Below, one piece after another: positions 40,202 through 49,209 of a stretch of 64,000 bases of DNA. Positions within the stretch are counted from its first letter, which is position 1. Every line of letters begins with the position of its first letter. This DNA is from Candidatus Omnitrophica bacterium UBA6210 (GTDB lineage: Bacteria > Omnitrophota > Gorgyraeia > Velamenicoccales > Velamenicoccaceae), in contig DISM01000004.1 in assembly GCA_002421805.1 (NCBI GenBank), forward strand, positions 124,001-188,000, written 5' to 3'. The notes below the pieces were generated by a model. It saw only the letters and a program-made list of their open reading frames with translations. It did no database searches and was not told the origin of the DNA. A program made the translations under genes and the position numbers.

Positions 40202-40775
40202 CTGCCCCTCCGTCTTCGCTGCGCAGTTTCCTGAGATCGATACCCTTGAGCACATCGTCATATATTTTTACATCAGCGGCCTTCCTCAAGCCGGTGACCC
40301 AGGCATCAAGCATCGCCTGCGCCTTTTCCCTCTTCAAGGCTTCCCTGATCCGGCCGGAGACCTTCTCATAAGGCCCTATCCTGCCTTCGCTCTCCTCGAC
40401 CAGGCGGTCATATCCGGCCTTGACCTCGTCATCGCCGACCACTGCCGCCGCCAGGAACTCCTCGCCTTTGATACGGATGAGCCTTTTGATCAGCGTCTGC
40501 TTCCAATAATTCTCGATCTCTTTCATGAAACGTTCGTCTTTGTCGAGACCCATTTTCTGGGCCTGCTCCAGAAAAAGCTCCTTGGTGATCATGTCATCGA
40601 GGATCTGGTCGCGGGAAGCTCCGGGCAGGTTCATGGCAGCCTCCTGCCTGAAATCATCCACCGTCGCCTGGTAACGGTTGATCCTGGCGACGACCTGGCC
40701 CTTGTCAGGCCCCTGGCCGCAGCCTGCGGCCAACGCCAACACAGCCACCGCCGTAAAGATATGCATATTCTTCAT
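40191..40775 (-). CDS. SurA_N-like lipoprotein (chaperone/foldase domain without PPIase)
   Basis: Protein of about 194 residues with lipoprotein signal LALAAGCGQG, then the SurA N-terminal pattern (VVARINRYQATVDDFRQEA, RDQILDDMITKELFLEQAQKMGLDKDERF). It closes with helices, but no parvulin domain is present. In exopolysaccharide loci such proteins (PEP-CTERM-associated EpsD types) assist assembly. AAGGAG precedes the start at 40775. It lies 26 bp after the dehydratase gene. Confidence 0.8.
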   Translation of the reverse strand: MKNMHIFTAVAVLALAAGCGQGPDKGQVVARINRYQATVDDFRQEAAMNLPGASRDQILDDMITKELFLEQAQKMGLDKDERFMKEIENYWKQTLIKRLIRIKGEEFLAAAVVGDDEVKAGYDRLVEESEGRIGPYEKVSGRIREALKREKAQAMLDAWVTGLRKAADVKIYDDVLKGIDLRKLRSEDGGADEK

Positions 40776-40801
40776 GCTCAACTCCTTTTTCAATGGACAG
40801 A

Positions 40802-42628
40802 TCATCCGATAATCTCTTTCATTTTTTTAACGACCCCCGCATTATCCATCCTGTCGGCGAGGACCTTAAGGTCTCTGAGCTTCCTGCGAATAGCCACACT
40901 GTCGAAATCCTGCGGCTGGCTGATATATATCTTTTCGTGCTTCGTCACCCTGTCTTTTTCCTTATCCAGGAGTATTTCCTCGCTCAGCTTCTCCCCTGGC
41001 CGCAAACCGATGATCTTGATCTCTATGTCCTTGCCCGGAATAAGCCCAGATAATGATATCAGATTTTTAGCTATGTCCATGATCTTTATTTGTTCGCCCA
41101 TATCCAGGATAAAAAGCTCTCCCCCGTTGCCCAGGGCGCCCGCCTGCAAGACCAGTATCACGGCCTCTTTGACGCTCATAAAATAACGCTCCACATCCGG
41201 ATGCGTGATGGTGATGGGCCCGCCTTCGGCGATCTGCTTCTTAAAAAGCGGCACGACGCTTCCTGAAGAGCCGAGCACATTGCCGAAACGCACCGCCATG
41301 AACTTAGTCTTGCTGCTCTTGGCCCTTGTCTGCAGGATGATCTCTGCGATACGCTTGCTCATCCCCATGACGCTGGTCGGGTTGACCGCCTTATCCGTAG
41401 ATATCAGGATGAATCTCTCGACACCGTAGTGGCTTGCGATATACATCAATGTGCGGCTGCCGAAAACATTGTTCTTTGCCGCAGCAACGGGATTCTCCTC
41501 CATCAACGGCACGTGCTTGTGCGCCGCGGCGTGAAAAACGACATCGGGCCTGTTTGTCGAAAAAAGCTGCCTTAACAGACCCACATCCCTGACATCCCCG
41601 ATGATCGTTTTTGTCTTCACCTTGGGATATTTCACCTTGAACTCGATATTTAAAAAATAGAGGAAATTCTCATGGTGGTCGAAAAGGATGACTTCTTTGG
41701 GCACAAAATAGGCGACCAGACGCGCGATCTCGGAACCGATGGATCCGCCGGCGCCCGTAATCAACACAACCTTGTCCTTGATATAAGCGCTGACGTCCTT
41801 CAAAAGGTCTATGGAAACCGTCTCCCTGCCGAGCAAGTCTTCCGGCTGGACTTCCCGCGGCCGGATCACCAGCTTGCCGCTCAATATCTTGTCCATCTGG
41901 GGGGCCATCTTGATCTTCGCTTTGGTCTTCTCGCAATACGACAGCACCTCGCGCATCTGGTCGCCTGTAACCGTGGGCATGGCAATGACGATCTCATCCA
42001 CATCGAACCTCTCAGCGACTTTGGGGATGGCCCGGCGGGTCCCCCAAACCTTTATGCCATGGATCGTCTCGTTCAATTTCACCCGGTCGTCATCCATAAA
42101 TCCGATGACCTTACCCATGTCCGGATGCTTGCGGTATTCGCGAAGAAGCATGACTCCCGTGGCCCCGGCGCCGACGATGAGGATTTTCTTAAACCCGAAT
42201 TTATAATTATGATAATACCGTTCCCGTATATAACGGGAAGAGAAACGTATGCCTATCACTAAACCTGTACAGATGATCCAATCGATCGCAAATATCGTGC
42301 GCGGAAAATCCTGCAAACCGAAAAGGGAGACTTCACTTAAAATAAAAATAACGGTTGCTATCAGACTGGCTTTGGCAATCTTCCATACATCATCAATACT
42401 TACATACTGCCACAGGCCTGAAAATACCCCAAAAATAACAAAAGCGATAACCTTGGAACACAACAATACAGGCAGACGATGATAAAATGTTATCCAATAT
42501 TTAAGAGGAATATTGAAATCGAAGCGTAAAAGGAAAGCCGCCCAAAAAGAAAATACAATGATAAAAAGATGCGTCAGGATAATCAGGATCCTGCGAAAAC
42601 TCACGATTGAATCTTTAATCTTTTTCAT
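40802..42628 (-). CDS. membrane nucleotide-sugar dehydratase/epimerase (FlaA1/CapD/PglF family)
   Basis: The 608-residue protein has four N-terminal TM helices, a CoA-binding-like Rossmann domain (ILIVGAGATGVMLLREY) and the C-terminal SDR domain. That domain has TGAGGSIGSEIAR and the catalytic region STDKAVNPTSVMGMSK. The Thr in STDK and the Met-x-x-x-Lys pattern fit the PglF/WbpM group of UDP-GlcNAc 4,6-dehydratases. With the aminotransferase and the PglC-size sugar transferase upstream it suggests a bacillosamine-type (2,4-diamino-trideoxy) first sugar. It overlaps the aminotransferase by 4 bp. Confidence 0.92.
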   Translation of the reverse strand: MKKIKDSIVSFRRILIILTHLFIIVFSFWAAFLLRFDFNIPLKYWITFYHRLPVLLCSKVIAFVIFGVFSGLWQYVSIDDVWKIAKASLIATVIFILSEVSLFGLQDFPRTIFAIDWIICTGLVIGIRFSSRYIRERYYHNYKFGFKKILIVGAGATGVMLLREYRKHPDMGKVIGFMDDDRVKLNETIHGIKVWGTRRAIPKVAERFDVDEIVIAMPTVTGDQMREVLSYCEKTKAKIKMAPQMDKILSGKLVIRPREVQPEDLLGRETVSIDLLKDVSAYIKDKVVLITGAGGSIGSEIARLVAYFVPKEVILFDHHENFLYFLNIEFKVKYPKVKTKTIIGDVRDVGLLRQLFSTNRPDVVFHAAAHKHVPLMEENPVAAAKNNVFGSRTLMYIASHYGVERFILISTDKAVNPTSVMGMSKRIAEIILQTRAKSSKTKFMAVRFGNVLGSSGSVVPLFKKQIAEGGPITITHPDVERYFMSVKEAVILVLQAGALGNGGELFILDMGEQIKIMDIAKNLISLSGLIPGKDIEIKIIGLRPGEKLSEEILLDKEKDRVTKHEKIYISQPQDFDSVAIRRKLRDLKVLADRMDNAGVVKKMKEIIG

Positions 42629-43809
42629 CTTGTCGCCTTCTTAAGAATTCTTTTCATATGCTCTATCATATAATACATATCTTCCTTGTTCAACGTGGGG
42701 TGCACTTGGAACATCATGGAAGTCTCGCCTAATTCCTTAGCAACAAGCAGTCTTTTCTGCCGAGGCCGGCCTATCCTGTGATAATAATCTACAAAAGCTT
42801 TTTCCATATATACTTCAGGGCACGAACCGGAACCACAATGAATTCCGCTCTTGTCAAGTTCCTTTAAAATCCTTTCTCGTGACCAACCGATTTTCAACGC
42901 CTCCGGGCGCACGTAAACATAGTATTTATAATATGCATGATACACCTCTTTTGGAGGAATAGTTACTCTTAAGGCAGGCATTTCAGCGAAAGGTTCATTC
43001 AAGACAGAAGCAAGCTGGCGTCTCTTTTCTACCCAATTGTCCAATTTCCGCAACATTATCCTGCCTATAGCCGCCTGCATCTCGGTCAGGCGATAGTTTG
43101 TCCCAAAAGAATCTACGATCCAGGCGAAGCCAGCCCCTTGTTTTTTATTGAGTGCCTTATCACGATTCCTGCCGTGATCCTTCAAGCTCCATGCGGCATC
43201 CTGTAACCTCTTATTATTTGTTGCCAAAAGCCCACCCTCTCCCCCTGTGGTAATAATTTTATCCTGGCAGAAAGAAAAACAGGCAATGTCGCCAAAACTT
43301 CCAACGGGCTTGTTGTGATATCTTGCTCCGTGCGCCTGCGCGCAGTCTTCGATCAGGTAGATATTCTTTTTATTACAAAAATTCCTCAATTCATCCAAAA
43401 CACAGGGCCAGCCGGCCAAATGCACCGCAATGACCGCCTTGGTCTTAGAAGTGAAAACCTCTCTAACTGTCTCTTCAGTAATGTTGCCACTTTGCCTATC
43501 CACATCGGCGAATACAGGAATAGCTCCTCTTAAGGCAATACAGCTTGCCGAAGCGACAAAAGTCCGAGAAGTAACGATAACCTCGTCTCCTTTGCCGATC
43601 CCCAGCGCAGTCAAAGCAACATCCAAAGCCACGCTGCCATTTGCAAGGGCAACACAATGCCTTACCCCTAAATACTTGGCATACTCTTTTTCAAAAGCTG
43701 TAACTTCCGTTCCAGTCCACTGATTTACCTTGCCGGACCGCAATACCCTTGTTACCGCTTCTATCTCTTCCCTGCCATAATATGGCCAGGGGGCAAATTT
43801 TCTATTCAT
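42625..43809 (-). CDS. DegT/DnrJ/EryC1-family sugar aminotransferase
   Basis: Enzyme of about 394 residues with PLP-binding lysine in CFSFCQDKIITTGGEGG and the HLAGWPCVLDEL, EDCAQAHGARY motifs of the family. It transfers an amino group to a 4-keto sugar nucleotide, fitting the 4,6-dehydratase encoded just downstream. The start at 43809 follows GGGAGG and overlaps the sugar transferase by 8 bp. The gene has mid-range base composition compared with the AT-rich genes further right. Confidence 0.93.
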   Translation of the reverse strand: MNRKFAPWPYYGREEIEAVTRVLRSGKVNQWTGTEVTAFEKEYAKYLGVRHCVALANGSVALDVALTALGIGKGDEVIVTSRTFVASASCIALRGAIPVFADVDRQSGNITEETVREVFTSKTKAVIAVHLAGWPCVLDELRNFCNKKNIYLIEDCAQAHGARYHNKPVGSFGDIACFSFCQDKIITTGGEGGLLATNNKRLQDAAWSLKDHGRNRDKALNKKQGAGFAWIVDSFGTNYRLTEMQAAIGRIMLRKLDNWVEKRRQLASVLNEPFAEMPALRVTIPPKEVYHAYYKYYVYVRPEALKIGWSRERILKELDKSGIHCGSGSCPEVYMEKAFVDYYHRIGRPRQKRLLVAKELGETSMMFQVHPTLNKEDMYYMIEHMKRILKKATR

Positions 43810-44395
43810 GGAACGGCCTCCCAAAAACCGTCATCAAGAGATACCTCATGTCCCCTAAAAAACTCTGATTCTTGACATATTCTCTATTAAGACGCACTTT
43901 ATCAGGATAAATAACATCGGCATTATACTTATCCGGATCTGCCTGTGCCGCCAGAAGCGCCTCCTCGTTCCTGTACTTTAATGTAGCAGGGCCAGTGATT
44001 CCCGGACGCACAGTGAGAATAATTCTATCTTCTCCCTGCAACCTATCCGCAAACCCTGGAACGTCCGGCCTCGGCCCCACAAAACTCATATCACCTTTCA
44101 GCACATTGATCAACTGAGGCAACTCATCCAACTTGAACCTACGCAAAAACTTCCCTGTAGGCGTAACCCTCGAATCGTGCTTTGTCGTTACCGAAGTTCC
44201 AACCTTATCTGCATCAACAACCATTGTGCGGAATTTATATAGCTTAAAAATCTTTCCGTTTAGACCAACACGCTCCTGCCGGTAGAACAAGGGGCTGCCG
44301 GCAGTAGCCTTGATGAGCAAAGCCGTCACCATGAGGATCGGTGAAATAACAATAAAACCAACAAAAGAAATAGAGAAATCAAGCAAACGTTTCAT
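43802..44395 (-). CDS. bacterial sugar transferase (polyprenyl-phosphate glycosyl-1-phosphate transferase, PglC-like)
   Basis: Protein of about 197 residues of the minimal PglC type: one N-terminal re-entrant hydrophobic helix, then FYRQERVGLNGKIFKLYKFRTM and KFRRFKLDELPQLINVLKGDM-type catalytic Asp-Glu (here FKLDELPQLINVL), and FVGPRPDVPGF. It starts the lipid-linked repeat unit by moving a phospho-sugar to undecaprenyl phosphate. The start is placed at the second ATG (44395); 44404 is possible. It marks the right-hand edge of the conserved part before the AT-rich cassette. Confidence 0.93.
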   Translation of the reverse strand: MKRLLDFSISFVGFIVISPILMVTALLIKATAGSPLFYRQERVGLNGKIFKLYKFRTMVVDADKVGTSVTTKHDSRVTPTGKFLRRFKLDELPQLINVLKGDMSFVGPRPDVPGFADRLQGEDRIILTVRPGITGPATLKYRNEEALLAAQADPDKYNADVIYPDKVRLNREYVKNQSFLGDMRYLLMTVFGRPFHE

Positions 44396-44407
44396 AATAA
44401 CCAATGA

Positions 44408-45277
44408 TTATCCGCGTCCCGTTAAACGGTAATAAACATGAGGTTTATATCTACGCAACATCGTGCTAATAAAAGGATCTATATGCACAATAGACGGTAT
44501 ATGTACCACCGGAAAACCCATACGTTCCTTGAATATAACGAGATTAGAATCTTCACGTGAATGCAACCCATAGACTACTTCGTGGATCCCGCTTGAACGA
44601 CGACATATTTGGACAAAATCATATACAAGGGCGGTACCTATTTGTGTAGACAAATACTCGGTTGCGAGGATTAACGAATCCATGTAGGCTGTTGATCCGA
44701 TAGCATATCCCATTAAGTAACCACCTAGTTTATTTCCAATAATTCCAGCTAAAGTTATGCTCTGAGTCATGAAATGTTGAGCGAGAGATTTTTGATAAAT
44801 ATCTTTTGTCGGTATTGAAGAATGGCCTGTACGCGTCAGGGAAGACCTAAAGACATCGTAGCCATTGGCATCAAGAATTGCTGGACCAGTCAACTCGACA
44901 ACTGCAACTAAGTTATAACTTTTTCGTAAGGCATTACGCCTTTTAGCAGGAAGGTGATCAAGATCGTATTGTGAAATATCCTTCAGAAGATGCACGGGCA
45001 TTGTGCCATTTGCTATTTTTGCATCAACCTCAGCCACAGTTGTACGATAACCCCAGCAGAACGGCGTGGGCCTGATGGCTTGGGTAGCCGGCATTTTTGC
45101 CAACCAGTGCACTGCTTGATAGAAACCTAAAAATGTTTCCCGCCAAAATCGACCTTTATTTTCAATAATCTTATCACCCACAGCTTTGCGGTCACGCGCA
45201 AATTCAGATTCGGTTTGGGACAAGATGAACGATTCGCTTGCTGGGCGTGCTTGTGAAATCGAGGATATAAAATCCAT
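44408..45277 (-). CDS. FemAB/GNAT-like acyltransferase
   Basis: The 289-residue protein has a C-terminal GNAT-like domain (ITLAGIIGNKLGGYLMGYAIGSTAYMDSLILATEYLSTQIG). A helical Arg/Lys-rich segment precedes it (LPAKRRNALRKSYN), as in FemAB-type proteins linked to polysaccharide export systems. It probably adds an acyl or aminoacyl group to a sugar of the glycan. It lies 12 bp before the sugar transferase gene. Confidence 0.65.
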   Translation of the reverse strand: MDFISSISQARPASESFILSQTESEFARDRKAVGDKIIENKGRFWRETFLGFYQAVHWLAKMPATQAIRPTPFCWGYRTTVAEVDAKIANGTMPVHLLKDISQYDLDHLPAKRRNALRKSYNLVAVVELTGPAILDANGYDVFRSSLTRTGHSSIPTKDIYQKSLAQHFMTQSITLAGIIGNKLGGYLMGYAIGSTAYMDSLILATEYLSTQIGTALVYDFVQICRRSSGIHEVVYGLHSREDSNLVIFKERMGFPVVHIPSIVHIDPFISTMLRRYKPHVYYRLTGRG

Positions 45278-45286
45278 TGAAATTCC

Positions 45287-45862
45287 CTAAATGGTTTTAG
45301 CCAAACAAGAATAACCAAATAAAAAGCAGTGAACCTGACCAATTTCAAAAAATCCAAATTTTTTGCATAGCGAAATTGATGCATAATTCTCTTTCGTAGT
45401 AAGCCAGTAAATATCACCTTCTCCAGAGTATCTCTTAAGTATCTCAGAAAGTACATAACTGGCTATTCCCTGTTTTCTTATCGCAATATCTGTCCACACA
45501 GGTCCTATATAAAAATCATTTTCTTTCATGAATGGATATTTCCAATATTTCGGTAATACGAAACTATAATGCTTGATAGAAAAATCAAGAGCATCACGTA
45601 TAATAAATATTATATAGGAATCTCTGCCCAATAAAATCGGTATAAAAAACGAAATATACAGAACAATAAACATCCTTAAGCTGCAATTCGTTGGCATCGC
45701 CTGAAACAGCCTTGGCTTCCAGATTTCTAATCTATAATCAGACGACAAAGTTATTTCATAATTCATTATACTCTTGAGAGCTCTTTTCAAAAGAATATGG
45801 GTCATTTTATTCTCATTCATTTTTGTTCTGGAATCATTACTATGAAGAAATAAAAAAATCAA
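45287..45862 (-). CDS. GNAT family N-acetyltransferase
   Basis: The 191-residue protein has the GNAT acetyl-CoA core late in the sequence (GPVWTDIAIRKQGIASYVLSEILKRY, then ENYASISLCKKFGFFEIGQ). A hydrophobic stretch near 65-90 could associate with the membrane. Base composition is strongly AT-rich, unlike flanking conserved genes. It is one of three acyltransferase-type genes in a row, so the glycan is probably acylated at more than one position. Confidence 0.75.
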   Translation of the reverse strand: MIFLFLHSNDSRTKMNENKMTHILLKRALKSIMNYEITLSSDYRLEIWKPRLFQAMPTNCSLRMFIVLYISFFIPILLGRDSYIIFIIRDALDFSIKHYSFVLPKYWKYPFMKENDFYIGPVWTDIAIRKQGIASYVLSEILKRYSGEGDIYWLTTKENYASISLCKKFGFFEIGQVHCFLFGYSCLAKTI

Positions 45863-45869
45863 AATGATT

Positions 45870-46751
45870 TCATGAGCGATTTATCTCTTCCAATCTATAA
45901 AGCGCAGCTAACGGCTGATATAGTTTCCCTAACATGTGACGACAAGGATATGTTAAAAATATGCATCTATCGACAAGGGGGCGATAATACATTATTAATC
46001 TGACCGGTTGTCTCCTAAAATGAAACTTTTCTGTAAGGTATTCTTGAATATTCGTTTCATGCAAAAGACTACGAAAACCAGCATTCGCATACATAAACTT
46101 CTCTTCACCCAAATAATACTTATTCATTTCATAAAAAAGGGCGTAACTTGGATAAAGATTAAGAAAATCGTGATGAAACCTTATTACCCAGTAATTAACT
46201 TCGATTTTGTCATATAAATAATTTTGTGCGTATGCAATAAATTTACCCGTTTCTTTCTCAAAGACTCCCCAATAATGAACAATATCGTCAAAACCATTCG
46301 TCAGATCAATATTTTTCTTAAATTGTTCTTCGGAAGCCATCAGCCAATCTTTTTTATATCGCTTAAAGCCAGAAGAAAATACTGACCAGGCATATTTCGT
46401 CATGAATGGCACATCAATCTTGCGTACAATACAATTTTTTAGCCCACGCCTCACCTTGCTTCGTGTATTACCTGAAAGATTTGCCAAATCGGATGGATGA
46501 TCACAAAGCACTGCATACCAAGCATTAGGAGTTTCAACAAATCCTCCTCCTGTTCGGATTAATATGCATTCTTTAAAAAAACACAATAAAGCATCTCGGC
46601 ATCTTTTCGAAGGAATTGTATAATCGCAAGAAACAGGGCCTACTGGAACAATCATCTTTTGATAATGCATCCACAATATACCATCCAACAAAATGGTTTT
46701 GTTGCCTAGATGTTGAAACAAATCTTGATATCTTTTGACCGAATCAAACAT
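45870..46751 (-). CDS. FemAB-like acyltransferase
   Basis: The 293-residue protein shows the FemAB/GNAT pattern: NLSGNTRSKVRRGLKNC, HYWGVFEKETGKFIAYAQNYLYDKIEVNYWV, FHHDFLNLYPSYALFYEMNKY. It is related in layout to the protein at 44408-45277 but not close in sequence. AT-rich codon use. It lies 2 bp after the glycosyltransferase stop and 7 bp before the GNAT gene. Acyl donor and acceptor are unknown. Confidence 0.65.
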   Translation of the reverse strand: MFDSVKRYQDLFQHLGNKTILLDGILWMHYQKMIVPVGPVSCDYTIPSKRCRDALLCFFKECILIRTGGGFVETPNAWYAVLCDHPSDLANLSGNTRSKVRRGLKNCIVRKIDVPFMTKYAWSVFSSGFKRYKKDWLMASEEQFKKNIDLTNGFDDIVHYWGVFEKETGKFIAYAQNYLYDKIEVNYWVIRFHHDFLNLYPSYALFYEMNKYYLGEEKFMYANAGFRSLLHETNIQEYLTEKFHFRRQPVRLIMYYRPLVDRCIFLTYPCRHMLGKLYQPLAALYRLEEINRS

Positions 46752-46753
46752 TG

Positions 46754-47941
46754 TTAATTTTTTATACCAATTTCTTTCAAGATTACTGAATTTACCTCAT
46801 GAATATTATACCGTTCTTCCGCATAATCACGGCTTTTCTTGCCCATAGCAACAATTTGATCTGTGTGCTCAAGAAAGAATAATATTGCCGATACTAACGA
46901 TCCTACGCTCTTTACTGATATCATGATACCATTGCTACCAATTTTTAAACTGTTTACTTCCTCCGCTTTACATGTTACCTCAGTAAGTGGTTTTTTGATC
47001 GTTTCCCTACATCCCGGCATATCAGTTGTAATGATTGCTCTCCCCGAAGACATTGCCTCAAGCACTGTGCGAGGCGTCCCCTCTCGATAAAAAGAAGGTA
47101 GGACATAAACATGACAATTTCGAAAAAGCGGCCGCACATCATCAACATGCCCAACATAATTAATTATTCCCTCTTCTTGCCACAAATCCAGTTCTTCCTT
47201 TCCTATAGAGCTAGGATTGTCGTCTAAGTCGCCTGCGAGCACAAATTCAGCATTTTGATAAGTTGTTCGCACTATCCTAGCCGCTTCTACGTATTCTCGG
47301 ACACCTTTATCTCTTAGGAGACGAGTAATCATAAGGAATCTAACACAAGAAGATTCAGGCAATTCTTCTTTTGCATAATATTGAAGATCAACCCCAATAC
47401 CATTAAGCAATATTGCCTTCTGCTTAGACACATATCGTTCTTGAACGAATTGGTTTAAGTCGTCTGGGTTAAGAAAGAAAACACGCTTACAACTCAGTAG
47501 CCCCACTCGATATAACCATCTAGCTACAATTGAAGACAAGGCATGAGATAGCGATTCATATGGCATAAATACGTGACCAAGGCCCTCAATCATTGAAAAT
47601 ATATTTTTGACACCACATATCCTTGCCGCCAATCCACCATAAATAATCGGCTTAATTGTGTAACTTAAAACTATACTTGGTTTAACACGACGCATCAAAT
47701 TGATTAAATCCGCTATGGTAAATAGATCGACCAATGGATTCACCCCGGCCCGCTTAATGCGGATCGGATAATACTCTACCCCCATTTCCAACAATTTAGT
47801 TTCAATATAAGCATCCCCTCCATTTGCAGCAGCGTAAACTTTAGCTCCTTTCGCAGCTATGGCTTTGATTAATGATCCGCGGAAATTGGTTAGCGAACCA
47901 GGCAATGCCCCAATAATCAAACAGGAAATTTCGTCTTTCAT
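46754..47941 (-). CDS. family 4 glycosyltransferase (WbpX/WbnK-like)
   Basis: Protein of about 395 residues with GT-B fold. The acceptor domain begins LIIGALPGSLTNFRGSLIKAIAAKGAKVYA, and the donor domain has FLMITRLLRDKGVREYVEAARIV, HVYVLPSFYREGTPRTVLEAMSSGRAIITTDMPGC with the E-x7-E motif. It adds a sugar to the lipid-linked unit in the cytoplasm. The start at 47941 overlaps the upstream gene by 4 bp. AT-rich composition. Confidence 0.9.
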   Translation of the reverse strand: MKDEISCLIIGALPGSLTNFRGSLIKAIAAKGAKVYAAANGGDAYIETKLLEMGVEYYPIRIKRAGVNPLVDLFTIADLINLMRRVKPSIVLSYTIKPIIYGGLAARICGVKNIFSMIEGLGHVFMPYESLSHALSSIVARWLYRVGLLSCKRVFFLNPDDLNQFVQERYVSKQKAILLNGIGVDLQYYAKEELPESSCVRFLMITRLLRDKGVREYVEAARIVRTTYQNAEFVLAGDLDDNPSSIGKEELDLWQEEGIINYVGHVDDVRPLFRNCHVYVLPSFYREGTPRTVLEAMSSGRAIITTDMPGCRETIKKPLTEVTCKAEEVNSLKIGSNGIMISVKSVGSLVSAILFFLEHTDQIVAMGKKSRDYAEERYNIHEVNSVILKEIGIKN

Positions 47942-49140
47942 CGTCGTTGATAACGCTTCTTTATTCTGATATACCTTATAAATTGCTGCCAAAATGCATC
48001 TCTCCTATCATCCACCCGTTCTCCGTAGTAATTCTGAGCCTCGCTGAAATTCCGCTGAGCCTGTTGAATACGCCAAAAAATATCTGAGACCATCTTTTCT
48101 AATTGCCTAGCTAATGTTTTGTGATCCCCAGGACGATGTAGACACTCCATTGGTAATAATTCAGGGATACCTCCGCAAGTAGATCCCAAAGCTGGAAGCC
48201 CCCTGCTCATGGCTTCTATAAGTGCCCGAGGCAATCCCTCTTGAAAACTTGGTTGAATATAGATGTCCAGATCATCAAGCCACTTCATGACTGGATTTCC
48301 ACTCGGCAAGCATCCATCCAGACGCAACGAATCAATAACTCGCAGTTTTTTGGCTTCTTGACGCCAAACCTCTAAGTTCCCATCACCCAAAACACGTAAT
48401 TCAAGCTTTATACCTTGATTTGCTAACCTACGCAAAGCACGCAACGCAATATGCAATCCTTTATAGCGAGTAAACAGTGAACCAATCATGCCAACTACAA
48501 AAGTTTTTGAAAGGTCTGGCTGTGTTGTACGCCATCTGGAAATTCGTTGTTCCAGAATTATCTTAGAAACCGCATTAATCTGTACATCTGAAACACCACA
48601 AGACACCCCCCCACAAGGGTATCGCCTTTGCAAGTATTCACGGGTTACATACTTTGCAAAATCCGCCCGTCTAATCCAAAAAGATGAATCCAGCCAGGCG
48701 ATAGGCGCATACAACTTGCCCAGAAACGTCCCGTAATTCCAATAAGCATCCCAGATATCGCATACTACTTCCACTGCCCATGGAATTCCCCTGCTTTTTG
48801 CCTCTCGTGCAGCCAACCAACCGAGCAACGATTGACAAATTACAACTGCATCACAATTATCCATCTGCTTTCGAATAATTTGCAATTTTTGTCCACTCTG
48901 CAATTGCATCAGAGGATTATTATGATCGTCTGGTGTTCCTACGAATGTAACGCTCGGACCAGAAGATAAATTCCACTTTTTTGGAATTTCTTTACAATTA
49001 GACATCCGACAAACTAAAACCAGCGCATCAAAATGCCTCAGATACCGCGTCCAATAACTATATGGGAACTGGCCATTAGAATATACCCTACCATCAGGTG
49101 TGCGTACAAAACGCGCGCTGTTAATAAGCAAGGCTTTCAT
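47938..49140 (-). CDS. family 4 glycosyltransferase
   Basis: The 400-residue GT-B enzyme has donor-site motifs FVVGMIGSLFTRYKGLHIALRALRRL and DLDIYIQPSFQEGLPRALIEAMSRGLPALGSTCGGIPELL. Donor and linkage cannot be deduced. It overlaps the next gene by 4 bp. A 69-bp gap separates it from the polymerase gene upstream. It belongs to the AT-rich cassette. Confidence 0.9.
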   Translation of the reverse strand: MKALLINSARFVRTPDGRVYSNGQFPYSYWTRYLRHFDALVLVCRMSNCKEIPKKWNLSSGPSVTFVGTPDDHNNPLMQLQSGQKLQIIRKQMDNCDAVVICQSLLGWLAAREAKSRGIPWAVEVVCDIWDAYWNYGTFLGKLYAPIAWLDSSFWIRRADFAKYVTREYLQRRYPCGGVSCGVSDVQINAVSKIILEQRISRWRTTQPDLSKTFVVGMIGSLFTRYKGLHIALRALRRLANQGIKLELRVLGDGNLEVWRQEAKKLRVIDSLRLDGCLPSGNPVMKWLDDLDIYIQPSFQEGLPRALIEAMSRGLPALGSTCGGIPELLPMECLHRPGDHKTLARQLEKMVSDIFWRIQQAQRNFSEAQNYYGERVDDRRDAFWQQFIRYIRIKKRYQRR

Positions 49141-49209
49141 GTATCTTATTTTCTTGTTTGTTGTGTTGTCAAAATTTCAAAGAATAATTTTTCCACCTTT
49201 AATTCAAAA

